The notes beneath the pieces are model-generated. The model did not search any database, was not told the origin of the DNA, and was given only the letters and a program-made list of their open reading frames with translations. Below, one piece after another: positions 18,045 through 26,517 of a stretch of DNA of 64,000 nucleotides. The stretch's first letter is position 1. Every line of letters starts with the position of its first letter. The position numbers were made by a program, and so were the translations under genes. This stretch comes from Cupriavidus yeoncheonensis (GTDB lineage: Bacteria > Pseudomonadota > Gammaproteobacteria > Burkholderiales > Burkholderiaceae): positions 62,001 through 126,000 of the forward strand of contig NZ_CAJPUY010000017.1 of NCBI RefSeq assembly GCF_905397275.1, in the 5' to 3' direction.

Positions 18045-18060
18045 CTGTATGGATGAACAG
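18045..18060 (+). promoter_or_regulatory. LexA (SOS) box 2
   Basis: CTGTATGGATGAACAG again fits CTGT-N8-ACAG. It starts 3 bp after box 1 and ends 14 bp before the start codon of the small gene downstream, so two repressor dimers could bind side by side. Confidence 0.82.
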
Positions 18061-18074
18061 TGCAAGGAGGCCCC

Positions 18075-18350
18075 ATGGAACATCTGATCCGCGTTCAAAA
18101 CGACTATGACCGCCAGGTGCTCGCCTGGCTGCGCGCGCGCATGGGCGATGCCGCGCTCCAGTCCGCGGCGGGCCGGCTGGCCGGCGCACGCAAGCCTTAC
18201 CTGTCCACCATCTGCCGCAGCCTGGGCATCCGGCCGCCCACGCGCCGCGAGTTTGCCCGGGAAACGGCGCGCACCCACAGCGCGGTTGGCGACCAGTACC
18301 TGGCGCGCATCCGCGCCATCCTTGCGGCACCGGCTGGCGCCGCCCGCTGA
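18075..18350 (+). CDS. Small protein of unknown function, predicted SOS-induced
   Basis: A 91-residue, basic, mainly helical protein starting MEHLIRVQNDYDRQVLAWL, with an AAGGAGG ribosome site 5 bp upstream. No signal peptide, membrane segment or known enzymatic motif is visible. The middle segment KPYLSTICRSLGIRPP followed by TRREFARETARTHS looks like a short helix-turn-helix or interaction module. Two tandem LexA boxes lie directly upstream, so it should be strongly repressed until DNA damage. Candidate roles, all inference, are a cell-division or replication checkpoint factor, a small regulator, or a nuclease accessory. It is not clearly linked to the metabolic genes around it. Confidence 0.8.
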   Translation: MEHLIRVQNDYDRQVLAWLRARMGDAALQSAAGRLAGARKPYLSTICRSLGIRPPTRREFARETARTHSAVGDQYLARIRAILAAPAGAAR

Positions 18351-18451
18351 TCCGGCTGCTTGCGGTGGCCACGCAGTGACTATCATCAATCACGACGCTG
18401 CGTGCGGCGCGGGCCGCGCCGCCGGGCCATTGCAACCCACCGGACAAGAAC

Positions 18452-19348
18452 ATGAGCAAGATCGGCTTCATCGGCCTGGGCGTGATGGGTACGCCCATGG
18501 CCCAGCACCTGCTGCAGGGCGGCCACACGATATTCGCGCACAGCCGCAGCGGCGTGCCGCAGGCACTGCAGGATGCCGGCATGCAAGCCTGTGCCAACGG
18601 CACCGAGGTCGCGCGCCGGTCGGAGATCGTGATCCTGATGCTGCCCGACACCCCCGACGTGGAACGCGTGCTGTTCGGGGAGCACGGCGTGGCTGCCGGC
18701 CTGTCGCGCGGTGCGACCGTGGTCGACATGAGTTCGATTTCACCGATCGCCACGCGCGAATTCGCCCACAAGGTCGAAGCGCTCGGCGCCGACTATGTCG
18801 ATGCCCCGGTGTCCGGCGGCGAGGTGGGCGCGCGCGCCGCCACCCTGTCGATCATGGCGGGCGGGCGCCAGCAGGCCTTCGACCGCGTGCTGCCGCTGCT
18901 GCAGCTGATGGGCAAGAACATCACGCGGGTCGGCAAGGCGGGCGACGGCCAGGTGGCGAAGGTCGCGAACCAGGTGATCGTCGCCCTCACCATCGAGGCC
19001 GTCAGCGAAGCGCTCGTGCTGGCCGCGCGCGCCGGCGCGGACCCGGCGCGGGTGCGCGAAGCACTGATGGGCGGCTTTGCCAGCTCGCGCATCCTGGAAG
19101 TGCACGGCGAACGCATGCTGCAGCGCAAGTTCGACCCGGGCTTCCGTATCGCCCTGCACCAGAAGGACCTGGAACTCGCGCTGTCCACGGCGCGCGCGCT
19201 GGGTGTCGGGCTGCCGTCCACGGCGTCGTGCCAGCAGCTGTTCAACGTCTGCGTCGGCATGGGTGGCGCGGGCTGGGACCATGCCGCGCTGGTGCGGGCC
19301 ATCGAACACCTCTCCTCGTTCTCGCTTGACGACGCGCATGCAGGCTGA
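18452..19348 (+). CDS. NAD(P)-dependent beta-hydroxyacid dehydrogenase (GarR/HIBADH family)
   Basis: Protein of 298 residues of the 3-hydroxyisobutyrate dehydrogenase/tartronate semialdehyde reductase family. GFIGLGVMGTPMAQHLLQGG is the signature N-terminus with the GxGxxG cofactor loop; DAPVSGGEVGA near residue 115 and the catalytic lysine segment GDGQVAKVANQ near residue 170 are present. It interconverts a 2- or 3-hydroxy acid and its semialdehyde or keto acid. Its 3' end overlaps the start of the EamA transporter gene by 11 bp, so the two are translated together. Substrate is not determined. Confidence 0.9.
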   Translation: MSKIGFIGLGVMGTPMAQHLLQGGHTIFAHSRSGVPQALQDAGMQACANGTEVARRSEIVILMLPDTPDVERVLFGEHGVAAGLSRGATVVDMSSISPIATREFAHKVEALGADYVDAPVSGGEVGARAATLSIMAGGRQQAFDRVLPLLQLMGKNITRVGKAGDGQVAKVANQVIVALTIEAVSEALVLAARAGADPARVREALMGGFASSRILEVHGERMLQRKFDPGFRIALHQKDLELALSTARALGVGLPSTASCQQLFNVCVGMGGAGWDHAALVRAIEHLSSFSLDDAHAG

Positions 19349-20216
19349 GCCGGCCGCCGCGGCGCGGGCCATGCCGCACGCGCGCGTCGCCCTGCTGACG
19401 GCCGTGACCATGCTGGCCTTTGCCGGCAATTCGATCCTGTGCCGGCTCGCGCTCAAGGGCACGGCGATCGACGCGGCAAGCTTCACGCTGGCCCGGGTGG
19501 CCAGCGCGGCGGCGGCCTTGTGGCTGATCCTGCTGGTCCGCCAGGGCCCGCGCCGGCTGGCGGGCGGCGGCAGCTGGCCGTCGGCGCTGGCGCTGTTCGC
19601 GTACGCGGCCGCGTTCTCGTACGCCTACCTCCACCTCTCCGCCGGTACTGGCGCGCTGCTGCTGTTCGGCGCCGTGCAGGCCACCATGACCGGCTACGGC
19701 CTGTACGTCGGCGAGCGGCTGCGCGCATGGCAATGGCTGGGACTGGCCCTGGCGCTTGGCGGGCTGGCGTGGCTGGTGCTGCCAGGGCTGGCCGCACCGC
19801 CGCCGGGCTCTTCGCTGCTGATGATCGTGGCTGGCATCGCCTGGGGCATCTATTCGCTGCGCGGCCGGGGAGCGGCCGATGCCGTTGCCACCACCGCCGG
19901 CAACTTCGCGCGCGCCGTGCCGCCGGCGCTTGCGCTGGCGTTGCTGATGCACGCGCAGCGCAGCCTGGATGGCGCCGGGCTGGCGTGCGCGCTCGTGTCC
20001 GGCGCACTGACCTCCGGACTGGGCTACGTGGTCTGGTATGCGGTCGTGCCACAGCTGAGGGCCGCCACCGCCGCGACGGTCCAGCTGAGCGTGCCGGTGA
20101 TCGCGGCGGCAGGCGGCCTGGCGCTGCTCGGCGAGGCCATGTCCTTGCGGCTGGCCGTCAGCGCTGCCGCCGTACTCGGCGGCATCGCGCTGGTCATCGC
20201 GGGCAAGCAGCGCTGA
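19338..20216 (+). CDS. EamA/DMT family transporter
   Basis: Integral inner membrane protein of about 292 residues with ten predicted transmembrane helices in two EamA repeats; LLTAVTMLAFAGNSILCRLAL is helix 1 and the C-terminal repeat begins near SSLLMIVAGIAWGIYSLRG. Such carriers usually export amino acids or metabolites. MQAEPAAAA overlaps the preceding gene; MPHARVALLT 11 codons later is an alternative start. Coupling to a hydroxyacid dehydrogenase suggests transport of a related metabolite, but this is weak inference. Its 3' end overlaps the convergent flavin reductase gene by 23 bp. Confidence 0.88.
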   Translation: MQAEPAAAARAMPHARVALLTAVTMLAFAGNSILCRLALKGTAIDAASFTLARVASAAAALWLILLVRQGPRRLAGGGSWPSALALFAYAAAFSYAYLHLSAGTGALLLFGAVQATMTGYGLYVGERLRAWQWLGLALALGGLAWLVLPGLAAPPPGSSLLMIVAGIAWGIYSLRGRGAADAVATTAGNFARAVPPALALALLMHAQRSLDGAGLACALVSGALTSGLGYVVWYAVVPQLRAATAATVQLSVPVIAAAGGLALLGEAMSLRLAVSAAAVLGGIALVIAGKQR

Positions 20217-20778
20217 TTCCCGCAAAGCCGCCGGCATGAAACACCAGTGGCTCACCCCGGTTCACGCGGTACGACACGATCTCCGCAATGAACAGGACAT
20301 GGTCGCCCACCTTGCGCGCGCTGCGCGGGCGGCACACAAAGCAGGCCAGCGCGTGGTCGATCAGCGCCGTGCCGCACGGCCCGGGCGCCAGCGAAACACC
20401 CTGGAAGCGATCGATGCCGCTGGTGGCAAACCGTTCGCACAAGGCCTGCTGCGTGTGCGCCAGTACGTTGACCGCGTAGCAAGGCGCGGCGCGGAACGCG
20501 GCCAGGCTGCCGGAGCCGAGCGCCAGGCTCCAGAGCAGCAGCGGCGGCGACAGCGACACCGAGGCCAGCGAATTGATGGTGACGCCAACGGGCCGGCCAT
20601 CGGACCCGGTTGCCGTCACCACCGCCACGTCGGTGGCGAACTGCCCGAGCGCACGGCGCAGGGCACGGCGCACCGGGTGCGCTGCGTCTGCGCCATGGCC
20701 GGCGTCGTCCTCGTCTTCCTGGCCGCTGTCGTTGCTGGCCTCGGTGGCATACGGCAGCGGCGCGAGCGCGGGCATCAT
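20194..20778 (-). CDS. Flavin reductase domain protein (NAD(P)H:FMN oxidoreductase)
   Basis: Flavin reductase of 194 residues. After a variable acidic N-terminus, LGQFATDVAVVTATG and PVGVTINSLASVSLSPPLLL are the typical flavin-binding strands, then FAVNVLA-like YAVNVLAHTQQ and a C-terminal metal-site-like DHVLFIAEIV. It provides reduced flavin to a partner monooxygenase. Its ATG overlaps the stop of the upstream acyl-CoA dehydrogenase-like monooxygenase (ATGATG), indicating tight coupling and a two-component system. Confidence 0.9.
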   Translation of the reverse strand: MMPALAPLPYATEASNDSGQEDEDDAGHGADAAHPVRRALRRALGQFATDVAVVTATGSDGRPVGVTINSLASVSLSPPLLLWSLALGSGSLAAFRAAPCYAVNVLAHTQQALCERFATSGIDRFQGVSLAPGPCGTALIDHALACFVCRPRSARKVGDHVLFIAEIVSYRVNRGEPLVFHAGGFAGISAACPR

Positions 20779-21953
20779 TGCACAGCCGGCCGCACGTCTC
20801 CGGGCGGCGCATCGATATCGAGGCCAAGGGCCATGCGGCCCGCGTACTCGTGTTGCGCACCCGCCTGCAGCGGGTGGAAGCGCGCGCCCTGGGCATCGCG
20901 GAAGCGCCGTTCCAGCCCGGCGTCGCGATAGAAGCCCGCGCCGCCGGCCAGCTCCATGGCCAGGTCGGCAGTCGCCAGCACCGCGCGCGCCGCCAGCGCG
21001 CGTCCGCACATGACCCGGTTCGTGGTCACGGCACCCGGAGCCTGGCTGGCCGCCGCGGCGAACATGTCGTCCAGCGCCAGGCGCGCGACATCCCATTCGT
21101 TGCCGATGCGGCCGGCCAGCTCGACAGCATGCGGCGTGATGCGGCGCTGCTTCGCCAGCTGCAGCGCGATATCGCGCGCGGACTCGGCAATGCCGACGTA
21201 GACCGAATAGATCAGCGGCAAGGCGATCATCGCCACGGTATGCATCATCGGGTGCCACACGCCTTGCGGGCGCCGCGCGGCAATGGAGCTGTCCGGCACC
21301 ACCACGTTCTCCAGCACCACGTCGTGCGAGCCCGTGCCGCGCATGCCCATCGCGCGCCACGTCGGCACGATGCGCACGCCCGGTGTCTTCATCGGCAGCG
21401 GGAAATGCAGCACGGTAGGGCCGGCCTGCGGATCATCATGGACGGCGCAGGTCATGAACAGGTCCGCCACCGGCGCACCGCTGGCGAACACCTTGTGCGC
21501 GTCAATGCGGAAGCCGCCGTCCACGCGCGTCGCCGTGCCACTGCCGTGCAGCCAGTCGGAGCCGCCGCTGCCGAGCACCACGATCTGCTCGCCGCCCACG
21601 CGCTTGAGCAGCCCTTCCACCGGCGCCTTCTGGTTGCGCCAGCGCCAGGCCGCGGTGGCCACCGGATGCGTGTGCATGGCAAAGGCCAGTGCGGTCGAGC
21701 CGCAATACTTGCCGAGCTCGCGCAGCACCTGTCCCAACTCCTGATGAGAGAGGCCAGCACCGCCAAACTCCTGCGGCACCGCAGCGGCCAGGAAACGTTG
21801 CGCCCTGAGATCGTCGTAATTGGCGCTGACGAAGGCGTCGCGGGCGTCGATGGCCGGCGCGCGCTCGTCGAAGGTGCGGCCGAGCGAAGCGGCAAGCGCG
21901 AGCCAGTCAGACTGCGCACCTGCGCTGGCATCGGGGGCGGTGATCGTTTCCAT
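20775..21953 (-). CDS. Flavin-dependent monooxygenase of the acyl-CoA dehydrogenase fold (DszC/SfnC-like)
   Basis: Protein of 392 residues with the acyl-CoA dehydrogenase fold, but lacking the YEGT-type catalytic glutamate; the C-terminus instead reads RDAQGARFHPLQAGAQHEYA, with the histidines typical of group D flavin monooxygenases such as DszC and SfnC. VLGSGGSDWLHGSG replaces the usual SEP motif. Together with the coupled flavin reductase it should oxygenate a small sulfur- or nitrogen-containing or aromatic substrate. A divergent AraC-type regulator lies 149 bp away. The substrate cannot be named from sequence. Confidence 0.82.
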   Translation of the reverse strand: METITAPDASAGAQSDWLALAASLGRTFDERAPAIDARDAFVSANYDDLRAQRFLAAAVPQEFGGAGLSHQELGQVLRELGKYCGSTALAFAMHTHPVATAAWRWRNQKAPVEGLLKRVGGEQIVVLGSGGSDWLHGSGTATRVDGGFRIDAHKVFASGAPVADLFMTCAVHDDPQAGPTVLHFPLPMKTPGVRIVPTWRAMGMRGTGSHDVVLENVVVPDSSIAARRPQGVWHPMMHTVAMIALPLIYSVYVGIAESARDIALQLAKQRRITPHAVELAGRIGNEWDVARLALDDMFAAAASQAPGAVTTNRVMCGRALAARAVLATADLAMELAGGAGFYRDAGLERRFRDAQGARFHPLQAGAQHEYAGRMALGLDIDAPPGDVRPAVQ

Positions 21954-22102
21954 GGCATAGGTCTCCTGCGGAATTGCCGGGGGTCCCCGCGCCGTTGTTT
22001 GGCGACAGGCACGGTGCTAGTATCGGAGCCCGGCCAGCCCGCTTCCTTGACCAGCCCTCCGGCTTTCTTGCGCGAGACGCCGGATTTGCGAAAGGAGTGA
22101 CC

Positions 22103-23113
22103 ATGGATGCCCTGTCCGATCTCCTGCGCGCGGTGCAACTGAGCGGCGCCGTCTTTCTCAACGGCGAATTCAAGGCGCCGTGGTGCGTGATCTCCGAAGC
22201 CGACAGCAGCCTGCGTGCCGCCTTCCTGCCTGGCACGGGCCCGGTCGTGTCCTACCACCTCATCACCGAAGGCAGTTGCTGGGCCCGCCTGGTCGATGGC
22301 GACGGGCCGGGGTTGCGCGTCGATGCCGGCGAACTGCTGGTCGTGCCGCAAGGCGAAGCCCATGTGCTCGGCAGCGATCTCCACCTGTGCCCGATCCCGG
22401 CCGGGCCATTGATCGCCGGGATGATCGAGAGCAGTCCGGGCGAGGTCATGCGGCTGTCCTATGGCGGGGCAGGCACCCCCACGCGCATGGTGTGCGGCTT
22501 CCTTGCCTTCGACGACATGTTCGGCAACCCGCTGCTCTCGTCCTTGCCCCGGCTGTTCAAGGTAGGTCTGGACGGCGGCGTGGAATCTGCGTGGCTGTTA
22601 TCCGCCCTCGCGTTTGCCACTTCGGAAGCTGCGGAGCCCAGGGCCGGCAGTGCCACGGTCCTGGCGAAGCTGTCGGAACTGCTGTTCGTGCAGGCCGTGC
22701 GGCGTTGCATCGACGGCATGCCGGAAAGCGAACGCGGCTGGCTGGCGGCGCTGCGCGACCGCTATGTCGGCCGCGCGCTGTCGCGCATGCACGCGCGCCC
22801 GGCGTATCCGTGGACAGTCGACGAACTGGCCGGCAGCGTGGGCCTGTCGCGCTCGGCGCTGGCCCAGCGCTTCACCGACCTGCTTGGCCAGCCGCCGATG
22901 CAGTACCTGGCGCACTGGCGGCTGCGCATCGCGGCCACGGCCTTGCGCAATGGCAGCCAGTCCATCGGCGAAGTCGCCGGCATCGCCGGTTATGACTCCG
23001 AAGCGGCATTCTGCCGGGCTTTCAAGCGCGAATTCGGCCTGCCGCCGGCAAGCTGGCGCCGCCATCGCGCCGACCACGCGCCGGAGGCAGCCGAGGCAAC
23101 CACGGCACCGTGA
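22103..23113 (+). CDS. AraC family regulator with N-terminal cupin domain
   Basis: Regulator of 336 residues. An N-terminal cupin-type sensor (MDALSDLLRAVQLSGAVF, then YHLITEGSCWARLVDG and ELLVVPQGEAHVLGSD) is followed by the AraC DNA-binding domain with WTVDELAGSVGLSRSALAQ and the second helix-turn-helix EVAGIAGYDSEAAFCRAFKR. The family responds to small, often oxidised or toxic, metabolites. An AAAGGAG site precedes the start. It is divergent from the two-component monooxygenase and probably controls it. Confidence 0.92.
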   Translation: MDALSDLLRAVQLSGAVFLNGEFKAPWCVISEADSSLRAAFLPGTGPVVSYHLITEGSCWARLVDGDGPGLRVDAGELLVVPQGEAHVLGSDLHLCPIPAGPLIAGMIESSPGEVMRLSYGGAGTPTRMVCGFLAFDDMFGNPLLSSLPRLFKVGLDGGVESAWLLSALAFATSEAAEPRAGSATVLAKLSELLFVQAVRRCIDGMPESERGWLAALRDRYVGRALSRMHARPAYPWTVDELAGSVGLSRSALAQRFTDLLGQPPMQYLAHWRLRIAATALRNGSQSIGEVAGIAGYDSEAAFCRAFKREFGLPPASWRRHRADHAPEAAEATTAP

Positions 23114-23151
23114 TCCGTCCGTCGCTTATCCAGCCTTGGCTCCACAAATGG

Positions 23152-23176
23152 CCAGGGGCCCGCAAAGGGCCCCTGG
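23152..23176. terminator. Strong hairpin between convergent genes
   Basis: CCAGGGGCCC and GGGCCCCTGG form a perfect 10-bp stem around GCAAA. No long T run follows on either strand, so it may act as a transcription barrier or 3'-end stabiliser for both the AraC gene and the lipoprotein gene. Confidence 0.65.
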
Positions 23177-23201
23177 GCTGATGGCCTGCCGACCTGCGGG
23201 C

Positions 23202-23345
23202 TTACATCTTCTGCTTGGTTTCGTCCGCGGCTCCCTGCACCTTCTCGCCACCGCGTTCGATGTCCTTGCCGGCACCGTGGATGGTGTTGCAGCCCGTAAT
23301 CACCAGCATGCCGGCGAGGGCGAATAGTGCGCACAGCTTTCTCAT
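23202..23345 (-). CDS. Entericidin A/B family small lipoprotein
   Basis: A 47-residue lipoprotein beginning MRKLCALFALAGMLVITGCN: a signal peptide with lipobox ITGC, so the mature chain starts at a lipidated cysteine near residue 20. The mature part TIHGAGKDIERGGEKVQGAA matches the entericidin family, membrane lipoproteins linked to stress and programmed lysis in Escherichia coli. A GGAGAA ribosome site lies upstream. It is monocistronic. Confidence 0.92.
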   Translation of the reverse strand: MRKLCALFALAGMLVITGCNTIHGAGKDIERGGEKVQGAADETKQKM

Positions 23346-23701
23346 GACGATTCTCCTTGCTTCGTGTGGAGGCGGGGATGCCCCGCAACGGAAATGAAGG
23401 GCTCTGACCGGTAAGTTGAGCGTAGCAAGCAGCAAACCGTGCGGGCAGTCCGCATTCGTCCTACAACGGTGTCAGAGGGCAACGGAAATGGGATGCCGCG
23501 CGGCAGGACCAGGCATGCGCAACACGTCATTGCGCCGATTGCGTTGAGCCAGGTCAACAGGCCAACGATAGCCTGGCGCGCGGCCCCCGTGCGCTGTCCA
23601 TACTGGAACCAACGAGGCGTGCGCGTCAGATCCCCTGGCGGGACGATGGCCAAGGCCGGGCAGCGCAGCCGATACATCTATCCAATTTGACAGACAACAC
23701 C
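23346..23701. other. Intergenic region upstream of the lipoprotein gene
   Basis: No gene could be supported in this 356-bp divergent region. It contains a short palindrome GCGGGG-ATG-CCCCGC near 23372 and must carry the promoters of the lipoprotein gene and of the small gene at 23702. Candidate frames here are low-complexity and overlap each other. Confidence 0.45.
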
Positions 23702-23884
23702 ATGCCCTTCCGCCTGAGGTTCAGCCCCAACGACATCTACCCCGACGCGCTCGAAGCGCGTCTGGCCGAACTGCACGAGATCGCCGCCGATGTGCAGCGC
23801 GCCCAGGAACGCCTCTGGCGCAAGCACGGCACCCTGCTCCCGCAGGGCGCTGCGTCCCAGGACAATCCGCCCACGCGTCACTAA
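23702..23884 (+). CDS. Small protein of unknown function, 60 residues
   Basis: Short protein starting MPFRLRFSPNDIYPDALEARL, with a predicted amphipathic helix RLAELHEIAADVQRAQERLW in the middle. A TTG five codons upstream is an alternative start. The composition is that of a genuine coding frame. Its stop overlaps that of the convergent SDR gene by 4 bp. No family is recognised. Confidence 0.6.
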   Translation: MPFRLRFSPNDIYPDALEARLAELHEIAADVQRAQERLWRKHGTLLPQGAASQDNPPTRH

Positions 23885-24693
23885 GCCCGCGTTCCGGCCG
23901 GTTGCAGATAGCGCGCGGCTGGCGTGGCGAGGGTCAGGTGGCCGGACATGGCCTGCCGCGCAGCCTCGTAGGCGGTCCACTCGCCGCCGTCCTGCAGCGG
24001 CGGGATGGTGACCACCTCGCCCTGGTCGAACCCCACCAGCGCCGCATCGACCATGTCGTCGGCGCGCATCACCCATTCCGCGGGCAGGTTCTCGTGCGCC
24101 GACCCGGCGATGTCCCAGAACTCCGTCGCCGTCGCGCCCGGCAGCACGGCCTGCACCCGCACGCCCTTGCCGGACAGTTCGTGCTGCAGCGAATGGCTCA
24201 GGGCCAGCACGTAGGCCTTGGTCGCGCCGTAGACGCCATTGAGGAGCTCGGGACTGATGGCCACGACCGACGCGATATTGATGATATTGCCGCGCCCGCG
24301 CTCCACGAACCCCGGAGCCGCGGCATAGACCAGGCGCGTCAGCGCCGTGACGTTGAGGCCGATCATCTGCTCCATGCGCTCGATATCCGCCTCCAGCAGC
24401 GGCGCAACCGCACCAAACCCGGCATTGTTCACCAGCGTGTCGATGTCCTTGTCCGCGCGCAGGATTGCCTCCACGCGCGCCAGATCGGCGTGCTTGCCAA
24501 GATCGGCTGCGACGATGCTGACATTGCGCCCGGTCGTCTCGCGGATGCGCTGCGCGACTTCCGACAGCCGTTGTTCATTGCGCGCGACCAGGATCAGGTC
24601 GTGGCCGCGCCGTGCGAGCCGGTCGGCATAGATGGCGCCAATGCCCGAAGATGCGCCGGTGATAAGGGCCTTGCCCGGGGTCGTGGTTTTCAT
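23881..24693 (-). CDS. SDR family oxidoreductase
   Basis: Short-chain dehydrogenase of 270 residues, of the subgroup with TGASSGIGAIYADRLA and RGHDLILVARNE at the N-terminus. NNAGF, NIASVVAIS and YGATKAYV give the catalytic Asn-Ser-Tyr-Lys set. The ATG at MKTTTPGKALITG is preferred to a TTG two codons upstream because an AGGAG site lies 6 bp before it. It is divergent from a GlxA-type regulator, with an inverted repeat TGTCTC...GAGACA in the shared promoter region (24750-24784). Substrate is unknown. Confidence 0.9.
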   Translation of the reverse strand: MKTTTPGKALITGASSGIGAIYADRLARRGHDLILVARNEQRLSEVAQRIRETTGRNVSIVAADLGKHADLARVEAILRADKDIDTLVNNAGFGAVAPLLEADIERMEQMIGLNVTALTRLVYAAAPGFVERGRGNIINIASVVAISPELLNGVYGATKAYVLALSHSLQHELSGKGVRVQAVLPGATATEFWDIAGSAHENLPAEWVMRADDMVDAALVGFDQGEVVTIPPLQDGGEWTAYEAARQAMSGHLTLATPAARYLQPAGTRA

Positions 24694-24863
24694 GCTCAAC
24701 TCCTGTGTGCATTGAAAGGATCGGATTCCATTCTGGACGCTGGAGGCAATGTCTCAAATGACCAAAAACCATCAAAAAGAGACACACAACCCGATCTGCA
24801 CGAAGTCCGGAGGGGGCTTACAATGGCTGGCACTACTTGCATGAAACCTCTGATCCGGACACC

Positions 24864-25838
24864 ATGAGCGCACGTATCGGACTCGTCGTATTCCCCGGCT
24901 TCCAGTTGCTCGACCTGTCGGCCCTGACCGTCTTCGAGCTGGCCAACCATGGCCGGCAACCCGCGCCCTACGAAGTGGCGGTGGTATCGCATGGCGGCGG
25001 GTTGATCAGGAGTTCCTCGGGCGTCGCATTCGAGACCCAGCCGATCGGCAAGCGGCGCTATGACACGCTGATGGTTGCCGGGGCGACCGAGGTGATGCCG
25101 TCGGACCCGGAACTGATCCAGCAGTTGCGGCGCGCGGCGCCACGTGCGCGACGGGTGGCAAGCATCTGCACCGGCGCATTCATCCTTGCGGAAGCCGGAT
25201 TGCTCGAAGGCAGGCGCGTCACCACGCACTGGGCCATGGCTCACGAACTGCAAAAGCGCCATCCGTCCGTCACTGTCGATGAAGACCGAATTTTCGTGCA
25301 GGACGGTCCGGTCTGGTCATCGGCGGGCATGACCGCCTGCATCGACCTTGCGCTCGCCCTGCTCGATGCCGACCAGGGCGCATCCGTGGCCAGGAGCGTG
25401 TCGCGCAAGATGGTGATCCACTACCGGCGTACCGGCGGCCAGTCGCAGTTCTCCACGCTCGCCGAGCTGGAGCCGAGTTCCGACCGGATTCGCGAAGCGC
25501 TCACATTCGCGCGCGAGAACCTGCGCGAGCCGCTATCGATCGTCCAGCTCGCCGAGCATGTGCATTGGAGCCCGCGTCATTTCAGCCGGGCTTTCCAGCT
25601 GCAGACGGGCCTGACGCCGGCCAAGGCCATCGAGAAGCTGCGGCTCGAAGCCGCGCGCGCCCTGATCGAGAAGGGGGAGTCGTCCATCACGCGCGTGGCC
25701 GCACTGACCGGCTTTGGCGACGAGGAGCGCATGCGCCGCGCGTTCCTGCGCGCGCTTGGCAAGCCGCCGCAGGCGCTGGTGCGCGAGATGCGCGCCCGGC
25801 GCGACGAGCCGTTGGCGGTCCTGGTCGCGGCGGCCTGA
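24864..25838 (+). CDS. GlxA-type AraC family regulator with DJ-1/PfpI domain
   Basis: Regulator of 324 residues. The N-terminal DJ-1/PfpI-like domain (RIGLVVFPGFQLLDLSALTV, then ASICTGAFILAEAGLLEGRR with the nucleophile-elbow cysteine, TTHWA) is followed by an AraC DNA-binding domain with SIVQLAEHVHWSPRHFSRAF and VAALTGFGDEERMRRAFLR. The start is placed at MSARIGLVV, where the domain begins; no strong ribosome site is visible. It faces the SDR gene across a 170-bp region and is the likely regulator of it. Confidence 0.92.
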   Translation: MSARIGLVVFPGFQLLDLSALTVFELANHGRQPAPYEVAVVSHGGGLIRSSSGVAFETQPIGKRRYDTLMVAGATEVMPSDPELIQQLRRAAPRARRVASICTGAFILAEAGLLEGRRVTTHWAMAHELQKRHPSVTVDEDRIFVQDGPVWSSAGMTACIDLALALLDADQGASVARSVSRKMVIHYRRTGGQSQFSTLAELEPSSDRIREALTFARENLREPLSIVQLAEHVHWSPRHFSRAFQLQTGLTPAKAIEKLRLEAARALIEKGESSITRVAALTGFGDEERMRRAFLRALGKPPQALVREMRARRDEPLAVLVAAA

Positions 25839-26011
25839 GCGCGGCAGCCACGGAAGCCGTGGCAGCGATCATCGCCAGACCCGGGCGCCAATTGTGAACA
25901 ACTGTGATATGCGATTGGCAAGGCGCTGGGGCTACGGAAGAATGGGTAGTTCGATGCGGCGTGGCCAGGGAAGGATCGGGCCGCGGGGCAAGTTCTTCCG
26001 ACGTAGCCACC

Positions 26012-26350
26012 ATGAAACGACCAACCCGGGAATGTGTACTCGCGCTGATCGCCTGCTTGCGGGATGCTGGCCCCCTGCGCCGCGACCATCTTGCCAGCGC
26101 GTGCCGCCTGTCCGCTGCCGAACTCACACGCGCACTGAAATCCGCCCGCCAGATGGGCGTGGTCGAACATCTGCCGGCGGATGACGACGTTGCGCAGACC
26201 GAGCGCCTGTTCGGCCTGACCGGCCGGGCCCTGCCCCCGGCGCGGCGCGTAGCCGCGCGAGACGCCGAAGGCGGCCCCAGCTTCCAGCCGCTGCTGGATG
26301 CCTGGGGCATCGCCCGGCCAAGCCGGCGCCGAGGCAGCCACCCGCCATGA
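26012..26350 (+). CDS. Small winged-helix-like protein
   Basis: Unrecognised protein of 112 residues starting MKRPTRECVLALIACL. Residues 5-55 read as a compact helix-turn-helix: LRDAGPLRRDHLASACRLS, then ELTRALKSARQMGVV, as in small MarR- or ArsR-like winged-helix modules. The C-terminal half is basic and disordered. It faces the NifQ-like gene head-on, with 167 bp between stops. A regulatory role is only inferred from the fold-like pattern. Confidence 0.55.
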   Translation: MKRPTRECVLALIACLRDAGPLRRDHLASACRLSAAELTRALKSARQMGVVEHLPADDDVAQTERLFGLTGRALPPARRVAARDAEGGPSFQPLLDAWGIARPSRRRGSHPP

Positions 26351-26517
26351 AGCGGCGGCAACGCGTTGGATGGAGTGACCCGCGCAGTCCCGGCGCGGTG
26401 CCAGATGATCCCCTCGCGGTGTACCCCGTACCACCACCCCTATTAGCCCCCATTACGGCGCATGCCGCCGCCGGTTCCCGAAGACCTGCGCAAATACACC
26501 TGGCATGCCCTGGCGGC

